This document shows positions 16,253 through 25,383 of a DNA stretch of 64,000 nt, one piece after another (positions within the stretch are counted from its first letter, which is position 1; every line of letters begins with the position of its first letter). This stretch comes from Pseudomonas mandelii (lineage in GTDB: Bacteria; Pseudomonadota; Gammaproteobacteria; Pseudomonadales; Pseudomonadaceae), in contig NZ_RCZA01000004.1 of NCBI RefSeq assembly GCF_006438925.1, positions 248,001 to 312,000 on the forward strand, in the 5' to 3' direction. The notes under the pieces were generated by a model. It saw only the letters and a program-made list of their open reading frames with translations. It was not told the DNA's origin and ran no database searches. A program made the position numbers and the translations under genes.

Positions 16253-17728
16253 ATGTCGGTAAGTGAATCCTCTGATTTTCTGCGGGACGAGTTGTGGAAC
16301 GAGCGCATCTTCAATGGTGACTGGATACGCCCATTGGGCGGCAGCAATAGCGTACGCGAGCCATCCACCGGCGAGGTGTTGACTGTCACCGGTCTGGCCG
16401 ATGCTGCGGACATCGCGTTTGCCAGTCTCAACGCTGCCCGTGTCCAGCCGGCCTGGGCGGCATTAGGGCCGCGCGAGCGGGCGGAGATCTTTCGCAAAGC
16501 CGCAGCACTGGCCCAACTACACTTTGCCGAGCTGGCGCTGTACATCGCTCGGGAAAGCGGTGGCAGTCTGTTCAAGGGTGAACATGAGGTCCGTGAGGCG
16601 ATCGTCTTGCTGCATCAGGCGGCCGGACTGCTGTCGCAACCCCATGGCCTGGTTCTTCCGAGCGAGGCGGGGCGTTTGTCCTATGCACGCCGGTTGCCCC
16701 ATGGCGTGGTCGGAGTGATTTCTCCGTTCAACTTTCCTCTGGTGCTCTCCCTGCGCTCGGTAGCACCCGCGCTGGCGGCTGGCAACGCCGTGGTGCTCAA
16801 GCCCGATCCGCAGACCCCGGTCAGTGGGGGCTTCATCATTGCCCGGTTATTCGAGGCGGCCGGTCTGCCCAAGGGGTTGCTGCAGGTCTTGCCGGGCGCA
16901 GCGGTGGCCGGTGAGGCGCTGTGCCGCGACCCGCATGTGCGGATGATTGCGTTCACTGGCTCCACCGCAGCGGGACGCAAAGTCGCGGAGGTGGCCGGGC
17001 GTCATCTGAAAAAAGTGGCCCTGGAGTTGGGCGGCAAGAACTCGCTGATCGTGCTCGAAGACGCCGATCTCGACCTGGCGGCCAGCAATGCCGCCTGGGG
17101 TGCCTGGCTGCATCAGGGGCAAATCTGCATGGCCACCGGACGCATCCTGGCCCACGAGTCGATCGCTGAAGAGCTGGTCCGCCGACTGGCAGAGAAAGCA
17201 CGGGCGATCACCGTCGGCAATGCCGCTCGTGGCGAGGCGGTGCTGGGGCCTTTGATCAACAAACGACAGTTGCAACGTGTGCATGAAATCGTCACGGAAA
17301 GTGTAACGGCCGGGGCAATTCTGGAAGCCGGCGGTGAGTTTGAACAGCTCTTCTACCAACCTACGGTTCTTTCAGGCGTGCGTCCGGGCATGCGTGCGTT
17401 CGACGAGGAGATCTTTGGTCCGGTGGCCACGGTGGTGAGTTTTGCCAGTGACGAGGAGGCCATCGAATTGGCCAATCGCACCGAGTATGGCCTGTCCGCG
17501 GCGATCATCTCGCCTTCGGTCGGGCGCGCGATGGCGATTGGCGAGCGACTCAATTGCGGTCTGCTGCACATCAACGATCAGACGGTGGCCGACGAATGCG
17601 TCAATCCATTCGGTGGGCGTGGCAGTTCAGGAAATGCCGGCAGCGTTGGCGGCCCGGCGGACTGGGACGAGTACACCCAATGGCAATGGGTGACGGTCAA
17701 GGATAAGGCGCCGCGCTACCCATTCTGA
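16253..17728 (+). CDS. aromatic aldehyde dehydrogenase (benzaldehyde dehydrogenase type)
   Basis: This 491-residue NAD(P)-dependent aldehyde dehydrogenase has catalytic Glu in LELGGKNSL and Cys in HQGQICMATGRI, with FTGSTAAGRKVAEVAG in the cofactor region. The C-terminal WQWVTVKDKAPRYPF resembles benzaldehyde dehydrogenases and Vdh. ATG at 16253 has GGGAGG 5 bases upstream. It differs from the published CalB coniferyl aldehyde dehydrogenase type, yet lies directly before a CalA-like gene and behind the sigma-54 promoter. It probably oxidises coniferyl aldehyde to ferulate in this operon (inference); vanillin or benzaldehyde are alternatives. It is a different paralogue from the vdh gene at 6410. 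Confidence 0.85.
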   Translation: MSVSESSDFLRDELWNERIFNGDWIRPLGGSNSVREPSTGEVLTVTGLADAADIAFASLNAARVQPAWAALGPRERAEIFRKAAALAQLHFAELALYIARESGGSLFKGEHEVREAIVLLHQAAGLLSQPHGLVLPSEAGRLSYARRLPHGVVGVISPFNFPLVLSLRSVAPALAAGNAVVLKPDPQTPVSGGFIIARLFEAAGLPKGLLQVLPGAAVAGEALCRDPHVRMIAFTGSTAAGRKVAEVAGRHLKKVALELGGKNSLIVLEDADLDLAASNAAWGAWLHQGQICMATGRILAHESIAEELVRRLAEKARAITVGNAARGEAVLGPLINKRQLQRVHEIVTESVTAGAILEAGGEFEQLFYQPTVLSGVRPGMRAFDEEIFGPVATVVSFASDEEAIELANRTEYGLSAAIISPSVGRAMAIGERLNCGLLHINDQTVADECVNPFGGRGSSGNAGSVGGPADWDEYTQWQWVTVKDKAPRYPF

Positions 17729-17796
17729 TGGGGCCAGGGCCGACGAGGGTGGTCGGTCCACCGGGCGAGTACACAAAAACAATAAGAGGACACAAC

Positions 17797-18564
17797 ATGA
17801 AACTCGACAACAAGATTGTGCTGGTGACCGGGGTCTCCTCGGGTATCGGTGCAGCCACTGCAAGCCTGCTGCGCGGCCACGGCGCCCAAGTGATTGGCGT
17901 GGATCTGAAGGCCCCGCACATGACCCTGGACGGCTTTGTCCAGGGCGATCTGAGCAGTGCCGAGAGCATCGACCGGCTGTTGCCGCAGTTACCGGCACGG
18001 ATCGATAGCCTGTGCAATATCGCCGGGGTCCCGGGCACCGCGAATCCGCAACTGCTGGCGCAGGTCAATTACCTGGGGTTGCGCCACCTGAGCAGCGCGC
18101 TACTGCCGCGCATCACGGCTGGCGGCAGCATCGTCAACATCGCCTCGATCCTTGGTGCCGAATGGCCGCAACGCCTGGACCTGCACAAGGCGCTGGCGCG
18201 CATCGAAGATTTTGCCACCGCGCAAGCCTGGCTGGCTGAGCACCCGGTACCGGACGAGACCTGCTACCAGTATTTCAAGGAAGCCTTGATCGTCTGGAGC
18301 TACGTCCAGGCCCAGCCCTGGTTTCTCGAACATTCGGTGCGCATGAACAGCGTGGCGCCAGGCCCGGTTTTCACGCCGATCCTCGGCGACTTCGTAAGCA
18401 TGCTCGGTGAGGCCCGGACCCAGGCTGATGCCCATCGCATGAAACGCCCCGGTTATGCCGACGAGGTGGCGTCGGTGATCGCTTTCCTGTGTGCCGACGA
18501 GTCGCGCTGGATCAGCGGCGTCAACCTGGCAGTCGATGGCGGATTGGCTTCCACCTACATCTGA
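17797..18564 (+). CDS. calA: coniferyl alcohol dehydrogenase (SDR)
   Basis: This 255-residue short-chain dehydrogenase oxidises coniferyl alcohol to coniferyl aldehyde. It has the cofactor motif VTGVSSGIGAATA, the structural CNIAGVPGTA, and the YxxxK pair in CYQYFKEALIVWS. A long insert separates the catalytic serine region (SILGAEWPQ) from that tyrosine, as in CalA of Pseudomonas sp. HR199, which the sequence resembles throughout, including the ISGVNLAVDGGLASTYI ending. ATG at 17797 has AGAGGA 6 bases upstream. It is second in the sigma-54 operon. Confidence 0.9.
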   Translation: MKLDNKIVLVTGVSSGIGAATASLLRGHGAQVIGVDLKAPHMTLDGFVQGDLSSAESIDRLLPQLPARIDSLCNIAGVPGTANPQLLAQVNYLGLRHLSSALLPRITAGGSIVNIASILGAEWPQRLDLHKALARIEDFATAQAWLAEHPVPDETCYQYFKEALIVWSYVQAQPWFLEHSVRMNSVAPGPVFTPILGDFVSMLGEARTQADAHRMKRPGYADEVASVIAFLCADESRWISGVNLAVDGGLASTYI

Positions 18565-18665
18565 AACGCACACCCGTAGACAGCGGCGCAAGCCGCTACC
18601 CGAGCGTGTTGGCTGGCGCCATGCGTGCAAAGCCATGCCAAAAATAAAAATAATGAGGAGCGTCC

Positions 18666-20315
18666 ATGGACAACGTTAAACGTTGCTTTCGTTTCAAGTA
18701 CTGCGCCTTGTTTCTGGCGTTATGCAGCGCAGGCGTGATGGTCGAAAGGGTCGAGGCCGTGCAAATGGACCTCGGTGATTCCGATTGGAAACTGCGTTGG
18801 GACAACACCATCAAATACAGCCAGGCCTGGCGTCTACAGGGTCAGGACAGCCGTTTGGTCAACGCGCCGACCGCCAACGGCCTGTATCCCTCGATCCAGA
18901 GTCAGGGCGATAAAAACTTCAGTAGCGGTCTGGTCTCCAACCGTCTGGACCTGTTTTCCGAAATGGACCTCAGTCGGCAAAACTACGGGCTGCGTGTGAG
19001 TGGCGCAGCTTGGTACGACGATATCTACAACAAGGACACCGACAGCAGCGAGCAAACGCATTTCCTCAGCGAGACCCGTAAGCTTCATGGCCGCGACGGC
19101 GAAATCCTCGACGCCTTTGTGTTCCTGCGCGGTGACCTCGGCGAAGACTCCCAGGGCGTGGTGCGGCTGGGCCGGCACAGCCTGATCTATGGTGAAAGCC
19201 TGTTCTACGGCGGCAACGGGATTGCCAATGCCCAGGGCCCGACCGACGTGGTCAAGTTGCTCAGCGTGCCGGGGACCCAGTTCAAGGAGATCCTGCGTCC
19301 GGTCAATCAGATCTCCGGGCAGTTGCAGATCAACCCGCAGCTGTCGGTGGGCGCCTACTACCAGTTCGAGTGGGAGCGTTCCAACCTGCCCGGTGCCGGC
19401 AGCTACCTGAGCGACGTCGATGCCATCGGCTACGGCAGCGGTTCGCTGCGCGAGGTGTTTGGTAACGACACCGTGAATGGCGGCGATCTGAAACCGAGGA
19501 ACTCGGGGCAGGGCGGTATGCAGATTCGCTTCAAACCGACCGGGACCGAACTGGAACTGGGTTTTTACGCTGCGCAGTATCACGACAAAACCCCGATTGG
19601 GCTGTACGCCTACCTCGACGGCGCAGCGGCGGCGGCCACCGGGTTGCCGATCCTGAGTTCTTATCGTCAGGTCTACGCCGAAGATATCAAGACGGCTGGC
19701 GTCAGCTTCTCCACCGCCTATGGCCCGTTCAACTTTGCCGGTGAAACCTCCGTGCGCTGGAATGCGCCGCTGGTGAGCAATCTACAAGTGGTGACACCGG
19801 GCACGGATGCAGATGGCGGCGACAACTCGCTGTTTGCTCGGGGCAAAACCGCGCACGCCAACCTGTCGGCGATTTACCTGTTATCACCGACGGCTTTCTG
19901 GGACGGCGGCTCGGCACTGGCCGAACTGGCCTGGAACCGAACCCTGAGCGTCACCGAGAACGCCGCGGCTCTGGATTCCAACACGACCCGCGATGCCACG
20001 GCATTGCGCGTGTTGGTGGAGCCGGCGTACTTCCAGATTGTCGACGGGATCGACCTGACCGTGCCGATCGGCATGGGCGTGGTGCTCGATGGGCGCTCTT
20101 CGGCCGTTAACAAATCGGGCTTCGGCAATACCCATTCCGGCGACTGGAGTGTCGGGCTCAAGGCCACTTATCTGCAGCGCTGGGATGTTGGCCTCAACTA
20201 CGTGAACTTCTTCGGTGCGCCAAAAGCCGGGCTGCGCGAGGACGGGAATTTCAGCTACGGGCAGTCGCTGGCCGACCGCGACTTCGTCTCGCTCTACGTG
20301 AAAACCTCATTCTAA
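18666..20315 (+). CDS. DUF1302 family outer-membrane protein
   Basis: This 549-residue protein starts with a signal peptide (about 1-31, cleavage near VEA) and then VQMDLGDSDWKLRWDNTIKYSQAWRLQ, the usual start of DUF1302 proteins. Alternating aromatic and charged strands and a C-terminal VSLYVKTSF ending in Phe point to an outer-membrane beta-barrel. TGAGGAGCG precedes the ATG. The family has no settled function but often travels with DUF1329, Ycf48-like and MMPL genes, as here. In this operon it could be the outer-membrane port for a hydrophobic phenylpropanoid, in either direction (inference). Confidence 0.85.
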   Translation: MDNVKRCFRFKYCALFLALCSAGVMVERVEAVQMDLGDSDWKLRWDNTIKYSQAWRLQGQDSRLVNAPTANGLYPSIQSQGDKNFSSGLVSNRLDLFSEMDLSRQNYGLRVSGAAWYDDIYNKDTDSSEQTHFLSETRKLHGRDGEILDAFVFLRGDLGEDSQGVVRLGRHSLIYGESLFYGGNGIANAQGPTDVVKLLSVPGTQFKEILRPVNQISGQLQINPQLSVGAYYQFEWERSNLPGAGSYLSDVDAIGYGSGSLREVFGNDTVNGGDLKPRNSGQGGMQIRFKPTGTELELGFYAAQYHDKTPIGLYAYLDGAAAAATGLPILSSYRQVYAEDIKTAGVSFSTAYGPFNFAGETSVRWNAPLVSNLQVVTPGTDADGGDNSLFARGKTAHANLSAIYLLSPTAFWDGGSALAELAWNRTLSVTENAAALDSNTTRDATALRVLVEPAYFQIVDGIDLTVPIGMGVVLDGRSSAVNKSGFGNTHSGDWSVGLKATYLQRWDVGLNYVNFFGAPKAGLREDGNFSYGQSLADRDFVSLYVKTSF

Positions 20316-20330
20316 TAAGGTGGATTCGCC

Positions 20331-21692
20331 ATGCAGAACAAAGCATTTCTCAACACGTGCGTCCTCACCCTGGCCCTTGCCGGCATGAGTCTGACACAGG
20401 CAGCGGTGTCGCCCGAACAGGCGGCCCGTTTGAAGTCCGAATTGACACCCCTTGGCGGCGAGCGCGCCGGCAACGCCGATGGCAGCATCCCGGCCTGGGA
20501 TGGCGGCTACACCAAGGTCGCGCCGGGCTACAAGGCGGGTGATAAACGTCCCGATCCATTCGCCGGCGAGAAACCGCTGTACTCGATCAAGGCCTCGAAC
20601 ATGGAGCAGTACGCCAGCGAGCTGGCCGAAGGTACCAAGGTTCTGTTGAAGAAATACCCGGACTACCGGCTGGACGTTTACCCGACCCATCGCTCGGCAG
20701 CAGCCCCGCAATGGGTCTATGACAACACCGCCAAGAATGCCCTCCGCGCCACGCTGGACGTTGAGACCGAGAAAGTCGCCAGCGCCTACGGCGGCATCCC
20801 GTTCCCGATTCCGGACAACGGCGCGCAAGTCCTGTGGAACTACCGGCTGTCCTGGCAGGGCGGCGATACCATCAGCTCGCCTTTCGACACTTGGCTGATG
20901 ACGGCGGGCGGCAAGAAAGTCCAGGCGACCCGTGCCCAGTACACCTACCAGTTTCCCTACTACGTCGAAAACGGCAGCCCGGAGAATTTTTCCGGCAAAT
21001 ACCTGATTGGCAAACTGTTGACCGAACTGCCGTCGTCGAAGGCCGGCGAAGGCCTGATGACCCATTGGGACCTGGACCCGGCCAACCGTGCGGCCTGGCA
21101 GTACCTGGTTGGCCAGCGTCGTGTGCGCCGGGCGCCGAACATCGCCTACGACACCCCGGACTTCGTCACCTCCGGGGTCGGTCTGTTCGACGAAGCGTTC
21201 ATGCTGTTCGGGCCGACCGATCGCTACGACCTCAAGCTGATGGGCAAGAAAGAACTGATCGTCGCCTACAACAACAACCGCGCCGGTCTTGCCAAGAGCG
21301 ACGATTTGGTCAAACAGAACTTCCTCAATCCCGATCTGGTGCGCTGGGAGAAACATCGGGTCTGGGTGGTCGAGGCCACGCTTAAATCCGGCAAACGCCA
21401 TGTGGTGCCGCGTCGGACCTACTACGTCGACGAGGACTCCTGGCAGATCCTGATGGCCGACGGGTATGACGCCCAAGGCAAACTGGGGCGCCAGATGTAT
21501 TCGCTGACGCTGTTGGCACCGGACCTGCCGGCGCTCACTGCACAGGTCATGTGGGGCAGTTACAACCTCGACACCGGCGCCTACTTCCTCAACTCATCGA
21601 GCAATGACCTGGCGGTTCAGTACCAGAAAGTCGCGAAGCCTTCGGCCTCGTACTTCACGCCGGATGCCATGGCCAACGAAAACATGCGTTGA
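20331..21692 (+). CDS. DUF1329 family periplasmic protein
   Basis: This 453-residue protein has a signal peptide (about 1-25, ending TQA) and no lipobox or later membrane segment, so it should be periplasmic. Typical family landmarks are LTPLGGERAGNADGSIPAWDGG near the mature N-terminus and repeated Tyr/Trp-rich stretches such as RRTYYVDEDSWQI. DUF1329 is related in database naming to outer-membrane lipoprotein-sorting (LolA/LolB-like) folds, which carry lipids through the periplasm. It starts 15 bases after the DUF1302 gene. A shuttle role for a hydrophobic substrate is inference. Confidence 0.85.
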   Translation: MQNKAFLNTCVLTLALAGMSLTQAAVSPEQAARLKSELTPLGGERAGNADGSIPAWDGGYTKVAPGYKAGDKRPDPFAGEKPLYSIKASNMEQYASELAEGTKVLLKKYPDYRLDVYPTHRSAAAPQWVYDNTAKNALRATLDVETEKVASAYGGIPFPIPDNGAQVLWNYRLSWQGGDTISSPFDTWLMTAGGKKVQATRAQYTYQFPYYVENGSPENFSGKYLIGKLLTELPSSKAGEGLMTHWDLDPANRAAWQYLVGQRRVRRAPNIAYDTPDFVTSGVGLFDEAFMLFGPTDRYDLKLMGKKELIVAYNNNRAGLAKSDDLVKQNFLNPDLVRWEKHRVWVVEATLKSGKRHVVPRRTYYVDEDSWQILMADGYDAQGKLGRQMYSLTLLAPDLPALTAQVMWGSYNLDTGAYFLNSSSNDLAVQYQKVAKPSASYFTPDAMANENMR

Positions 21693-21761
21693 ACCCTGAG
21701 TGGCTGTGGCGGGCGAAAAGCTCGTCACGGTCGCTGGAAATTTTCCGAGCGGAATAAAGAC

Positions 21762-22865
21762 ATGAACATCGAAAAATTCTTAGCACGCTGCGGCCTGCGA
21801 CGGGGCGCATGTGCCCTGGCGTTGTGCCTGATGGCGAGCACGTCCGTGGGCACGCAGGCCGCAACGTTAGCGGTATTGCAGCAGCCGGCATTGCCGACCG
21901 CCAAGGCCCAACGCGCGGTAATGCTCGGGTTGGCACGGGCCGGGGAGCGTTTGGTGGCGGTCGGAGAGCGGGGCATCGTGCTGCTCTCGGACGACTCGGG
22001 GAAAAGTTGGCGCCAAGCCAGTGTGCCGGTCAACGTCAGCCTGACAGCAGTGCAATTCGTCGACGCCGAGCAGGGGTGGGCGGTGGGGCATCTGGGTGTC
22101 GTACTGCACAGCGAGGACGGCGGTGAAACCTGGCACAAACAGCTCGACGGTGAAGGTGCCGCCAAGCTGGCGGTGCAGGTGGCACAGCGCAATGCCGAAC
22201 AACCGGGCGGTGCCAGCAATCTGGAACAGGCGCGGCATTTATTGAGCGATGGACCGGACAAGCCGTTTCTCGACCTGTACTTCAGTGACCGGCTGCATGG
22301 CTACATCGTGGGTGCCTACAACCAGATCTACCGCACTGACGACGGCGGGCAAAACTGGCGGCCGTGGATGCAGCATGTGGACAACCCGCAGGGCCTGAAC
22401 CTGTATGGCATCCGTGCCTCGGGCACTGACCTGCTGCTGGTGGGGGAGCGCGGTTTGCTGTTGCGTTCGAGCGATGCCGGGCATTCGTTCCAGGCCTTGA
22501 AATCACCTTATGACGGCAGCTTTTTCGGTCTGCTCGGCACCCGTGACGGAGCCTTGATTGCCTATGGTTTGCGCGGCAATGCCTGGTGGTCCGATGACCG
22601 TGGCAACCGTTGGCGGCGCCTCGACACTGGCGTCGACTCAACGCTGGCGAGCGCCATCGAACTGAGTGACGGCAGCCTGCTGATGGCCAGCCAGAGCGGT
22701 GAACTTTTGTTCAGCCATGACAAGGGTCGCAGCTTCGACAAACGTCAGAGCCGCAGCGGCGCGACGGTCGCGGCCCTGCAACAGGCGGCCGACGGCAGTC
22801 TGGCCAGCGTCGGTTTGAGTGGCGTGGCCGCTGACCAGGATCCGCGGGCATCCGGCAAACCTTGA
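21762..22865 (+). CDS. Ycf48-like beta-propeller exported protein
   Basis: This 367-residue protein has a signal peptide (about 1-34, ending TQA) and repeated Asp-box/BNR-like units: LLSDDSGKSWRQ, LHSEDGGETWHK, YRTDDGGQNWRP, LRSSDAGHSFQA, WWSDDRGNRWRR and FSHDKGRSFDK. The spacing of about 40-60 residues fits a seven-bladed propeller like Ycf48, a photosystem assembly factor. No photosynthesis is implied; in this context such proteins accompany MMPL transporters and DUF1329. A scaffold or assembly role for the envelope complex is inference. Confidence 0.85.
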   Translation: MNIEKFLARCGLRRGACALALCLMASTSVGTQAATLAVLQQPALPTAKAQRAVMLGLARAGERLVAVGERGIVLLSDDSGKSWRQASVPVNVSLTAVQFVDAEQGWAVGHLGVVLHSEDGGETWHKQLDGEGAAKLAVQVAQRNAEQPGGASNLEQARHLLSDGPDKPFLDLYFSDRLHGYIVGAYNQIYRTDDGGQNWRPWMQHVDNPQGLNLYGIRASGTDLLLVGERGLLLRSSDAGHSFQALKSPYDGSFFGLLGTRDGALIAYGLRGNAWWSDDRGNRWRRLDTGVDSTLASAIELSDGSLLMASQSGELLFSHDKGRSFDKRQSRSGATVAALQQAADGSLASVGLSGVAADQDPRASGKP

Positions 22866-22917
22866 AACTTCACGGTGTAGCGCTATCGGGCCGAGGCCCG
22901 TGCAACAGGAGTCAGAC

Positions 22918-25341
22918 TTGAAAGACGACAAAACCCAAACCGTGATCGGCCGCCTGGAAAACTTTGATCAGGCTTCGGGCAACTTCGCTGAGCGGGCGAT
23001 CTTCAACCATCGACCGCTGGTGATCCTGCTGTGCCTGTTGGTGACTCTGCTACTCGGCTGGCAAGCCACGCGCATTGGCATCAACGCCAGCTATGAGAAG
23101 ACCATCCCGACCGGTCACCCCTATGTCGCCAACTTCCTGGAGAATCGCAGCGAGTTGAGCGGCCTGGGCAACTCGCTGCGCATCGCCGTTGAAGTCAGGC
23201 AGGGCAGCATATTCACCAAGGACTACCTCGACACCCTGGCCAGGCTCAACGACGAGCTCTATCTGCTGCCGGGTGTCGACCGGCCTTACATGAAGTCGTT
23301 ATGGACCCCGACCACGCGCTGGACCGCGGTGACGGAAGAGGGCCTCGATGGCGGTACGGTGATCCCCGACGACTACGATGGTTCTGCCGCCAGTATCGAA
23401 CAGGTGCGGACCAACGTCGCCCGTTCTGGCGAGGTCGGCCAGTTGGTGGCCGGCAACGTCAAGTCCAGTGTGATCTTCGTGCCCTTGCTCGAAATCAGTC
23501 CGCAGACCGGAAAAGCCCTGGACTACGGCGAGTTTTCCCGGCAACTGGAAGCCCTGCGGGACAAGTACCAGACCGATGATCTGCGGATTCACATCACCGG
23601 TTTCACCAAAATTGTCGGTGATCTGATCGAGGGGTTGACCCAGGTACTGCTGTTCTTCGTGGTGGCGGTACTGGTGACCGTGGTGGTGCTCTATGGCTAC
23701 ACCCGATGCGCGCGCAGCACCTTGGTGGTGGTGACGTGTTCATTGGTGGCGGTGCTCTGGCAGCTCGGTCTGCTCGCCATTCTCGGTTATGAGCTGGACC
23801 CTTACTCGGCGTTGGTGCCGTTTCTGGTGTTCGCCATCGGCATGAGCCATGGCGCACAGAAGATGAACGGCATCATGCAGGACGTCGGTCGCGGCACCCA
23901 CCGGGTGGTGGCCGCGCGTTATACCTTTCGCCGATTGTTCGCCGCCGGCATGACTGCGTTGCTCTGTGATGCGGTGGGCTTCGCGGTGTTGCTGCTGATC
24001 AATATCCGGGTGATCCAGGACCTGGCGATCACCGCCAGCCTAGGTGTGGCGGTGCTGATCTTCACCAACCTGATTCTGCTGCCGATCCTGCTCAGCTATA
24101 TCGGTGTCAGCCCGGCAGCGGCGCAACGCAGCCTGAGCTCGGAAACCGCCGAGCTGCAGGCGCAGATCAAGCATCCGTTGTGGCGTTTTCTCGATCTGTT
24201 CACTCAGCGGCGCTGGGCCATTGGCGCCATGCTGGGCGGCCTGCTTCTGGCAGCGTTCGGTTTTGCCGTGAGCCTGCACCTGAAAATTGGCGATCTTGAT
24301 CCCGGCGCTCCGGAGCTGCGATCCGACTCGCGCTACAACCGCGACGCACAATTCATGACCCGCAACTATGCGGCCAGCTCGGATATTTTCGTGGTCATGA
24401 TCAAAACCCCGGAAGATCAGTGCACGCGTTACGCCAGTCTGTCCGCGGTGGATGCGCTGGCCTGGCGACTGGAGCAATTACCGGGAGTCGAGTCGACCAC
24501 CTCCATGGCGGCGCTGAGCAAGATCGCCACGGTCGGTTACAACGAAGGTAACTTCAAATGGTATGAGCTGATCCCCAATGACGGCGCGTTGGGTGCGGTG
24601 CAGACCCGCGCGCCGCGGGAGCTGTTCAATCAAGGTTGCTCGATGCTGTCGCTGTACGTTTACCTGGCCGATCACAAGGCAGATACCCTAAATCGGGTAG
24701 TGGAGGCCAGCGAGAAATTTATCGCTGAGCATCAGGTGCCAGAGGTCAAATTCATGTTGGCCGCAGGCAGTGCTGGGATCGAAGCCGCGACCAATATCGT
24801 GGTGAAAAAATCCATGAATGAGATGCTGTTCTGGGTCTACGGTGCGGTCAGCCTGTTATGCCTGCTGACCTTCCGCAGTTGGCGCGCCACCCTCTGCGCA
24901 ATGCTGCCGCTGATGCTCACCTCGATTCTTTGCGAGGCGTTGATGGTGAGTCTGGGCATGGGCGTGAAAGTCGCGACACTGCCGGTGATCGCACTCGGCG
25001 TGGGTATCGGCGTTGACTACGCGCTCTATGTGTTGAGCGTGATCCTGGCTCGAATGCGTGCCGGCGATACCCTGGCCCAAGCGTATTACCAGTCGCTGCT
25101 GTTCACCGGCAAAGTGGTCTTGCTGACCGGCATGACACTGGCGGTCGCGGTGTCGACCTGGGCTTTATCACCGATCAAGTTCCAGGCGGACATGGGCATC
25201 CTGCTGGCCTTCATGTTCCTGGTGAACATGCTCGGCGCGTTGATCCTGCTGCCGGCACTGGCCTGGCTGTTGCTGCCGCAGAGGGTCTTCGCAAAAAAGC
25301 CTGAAGCGAGGCTGCTTGCGCAGTTAGTCAAGGAGAGCTGA
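22918..25341 (+). CDS. MMPL/RND family transporter
   Basis: This is an RND-superfamily inner-membrane transporter of the MMPL/HAE3-like type, about 807 residues. One helix near residue 35 precedes a periplasmic domain (about 60-235), followed by a five-helix block (about 240-425), a second helix near 450, a second periplasmic domain and a final five-helix block. No other coding start fits: TTG at 22918 has AGGAG 6 bases upstream, while the upstream ATG at 22819 lies inside the previous gene. No membrane-fusion or TolC partner is nearby; the DUF1302/DUF1329/Ycf48 genes before it would fill that role (inference). Confidence 0.88.
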   Translation: MKDDKTQTVIGRLENFDQASGNFAERAIFNHRPLVILLCLLVTLLLGWQATRIGINASYEKTIPTGHPYVANFLENRSELSGLGNSLRIAVEVRQGSIFTKDYLDTLARLNDELYLLPGVDRPYMKSLWTPTTRWTAVTEEGLDGGTVIPDDYDGSAASIEQVRTNVARSGEVGQLVAGNVKSSVIFVPLLEISPQTGKALDYGEFSRQLEALRDKYQTDDLRIHITGFTKIVGDLIEGLTQVLLFFVVAVLVTVVVLYGYTRCARSTLVVVTCSLVAVLWQLGLLAILGYELDPYSALVPFLVFAIGMSHGAQKMNGIMQDVGRGTHRVVAARYTFRRLFAAGMTALLCDAVGFAVLLLINIRVIQDLAITASLGVAVLIFTNLILLPILLSYIGVSPAAAQRSLSSETAELQAQIKHPLWRFLDLFTQRRWAIGAMLGGLLLAAFGFAVSLHLKIGDLDPGAPELRSDSRYNRDAQFMTRNYAASSDIFVVMIKTPEDQCTRYASLSAVDALAWRLEQLPGVESTTSMAALSKIATVGYNEGNFKWYELIPNDGALGAVQTRAPRELFNQGCSMLSLYVYLADHKADTLNRVVEASEKFIAEHQVPEVKFMLAAGSAGIEAATNIVVKKSMNEMLFWVYGAVSLLCLLTFRSWRATLCAMLPLMLTSILCEALMVSLGMGVKVATLPVIALGVGIGVDYALYVLSVILARMRAGDTLAQAYYQSLLFTGKVVLLTGMTLAVAVSTWALSPIKFQADMGILLAFMFLVNMLGALILLPALAWLLLPQRVFAKKPEARLLAQLVKES

Positions 25342-25383
25342 AGGGCTTGGCAAGGAGGCACACCGCGACAACGCCCCGGGTAA

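Noticed and set aside
20307..21476. Minus-strand frame of 389 codons opposite the DUF1329 gene
   Set aside because: The plus-strand gene has a signal peptide and ribosome site and fits the operon; the antisense frame has no recognisable fold.
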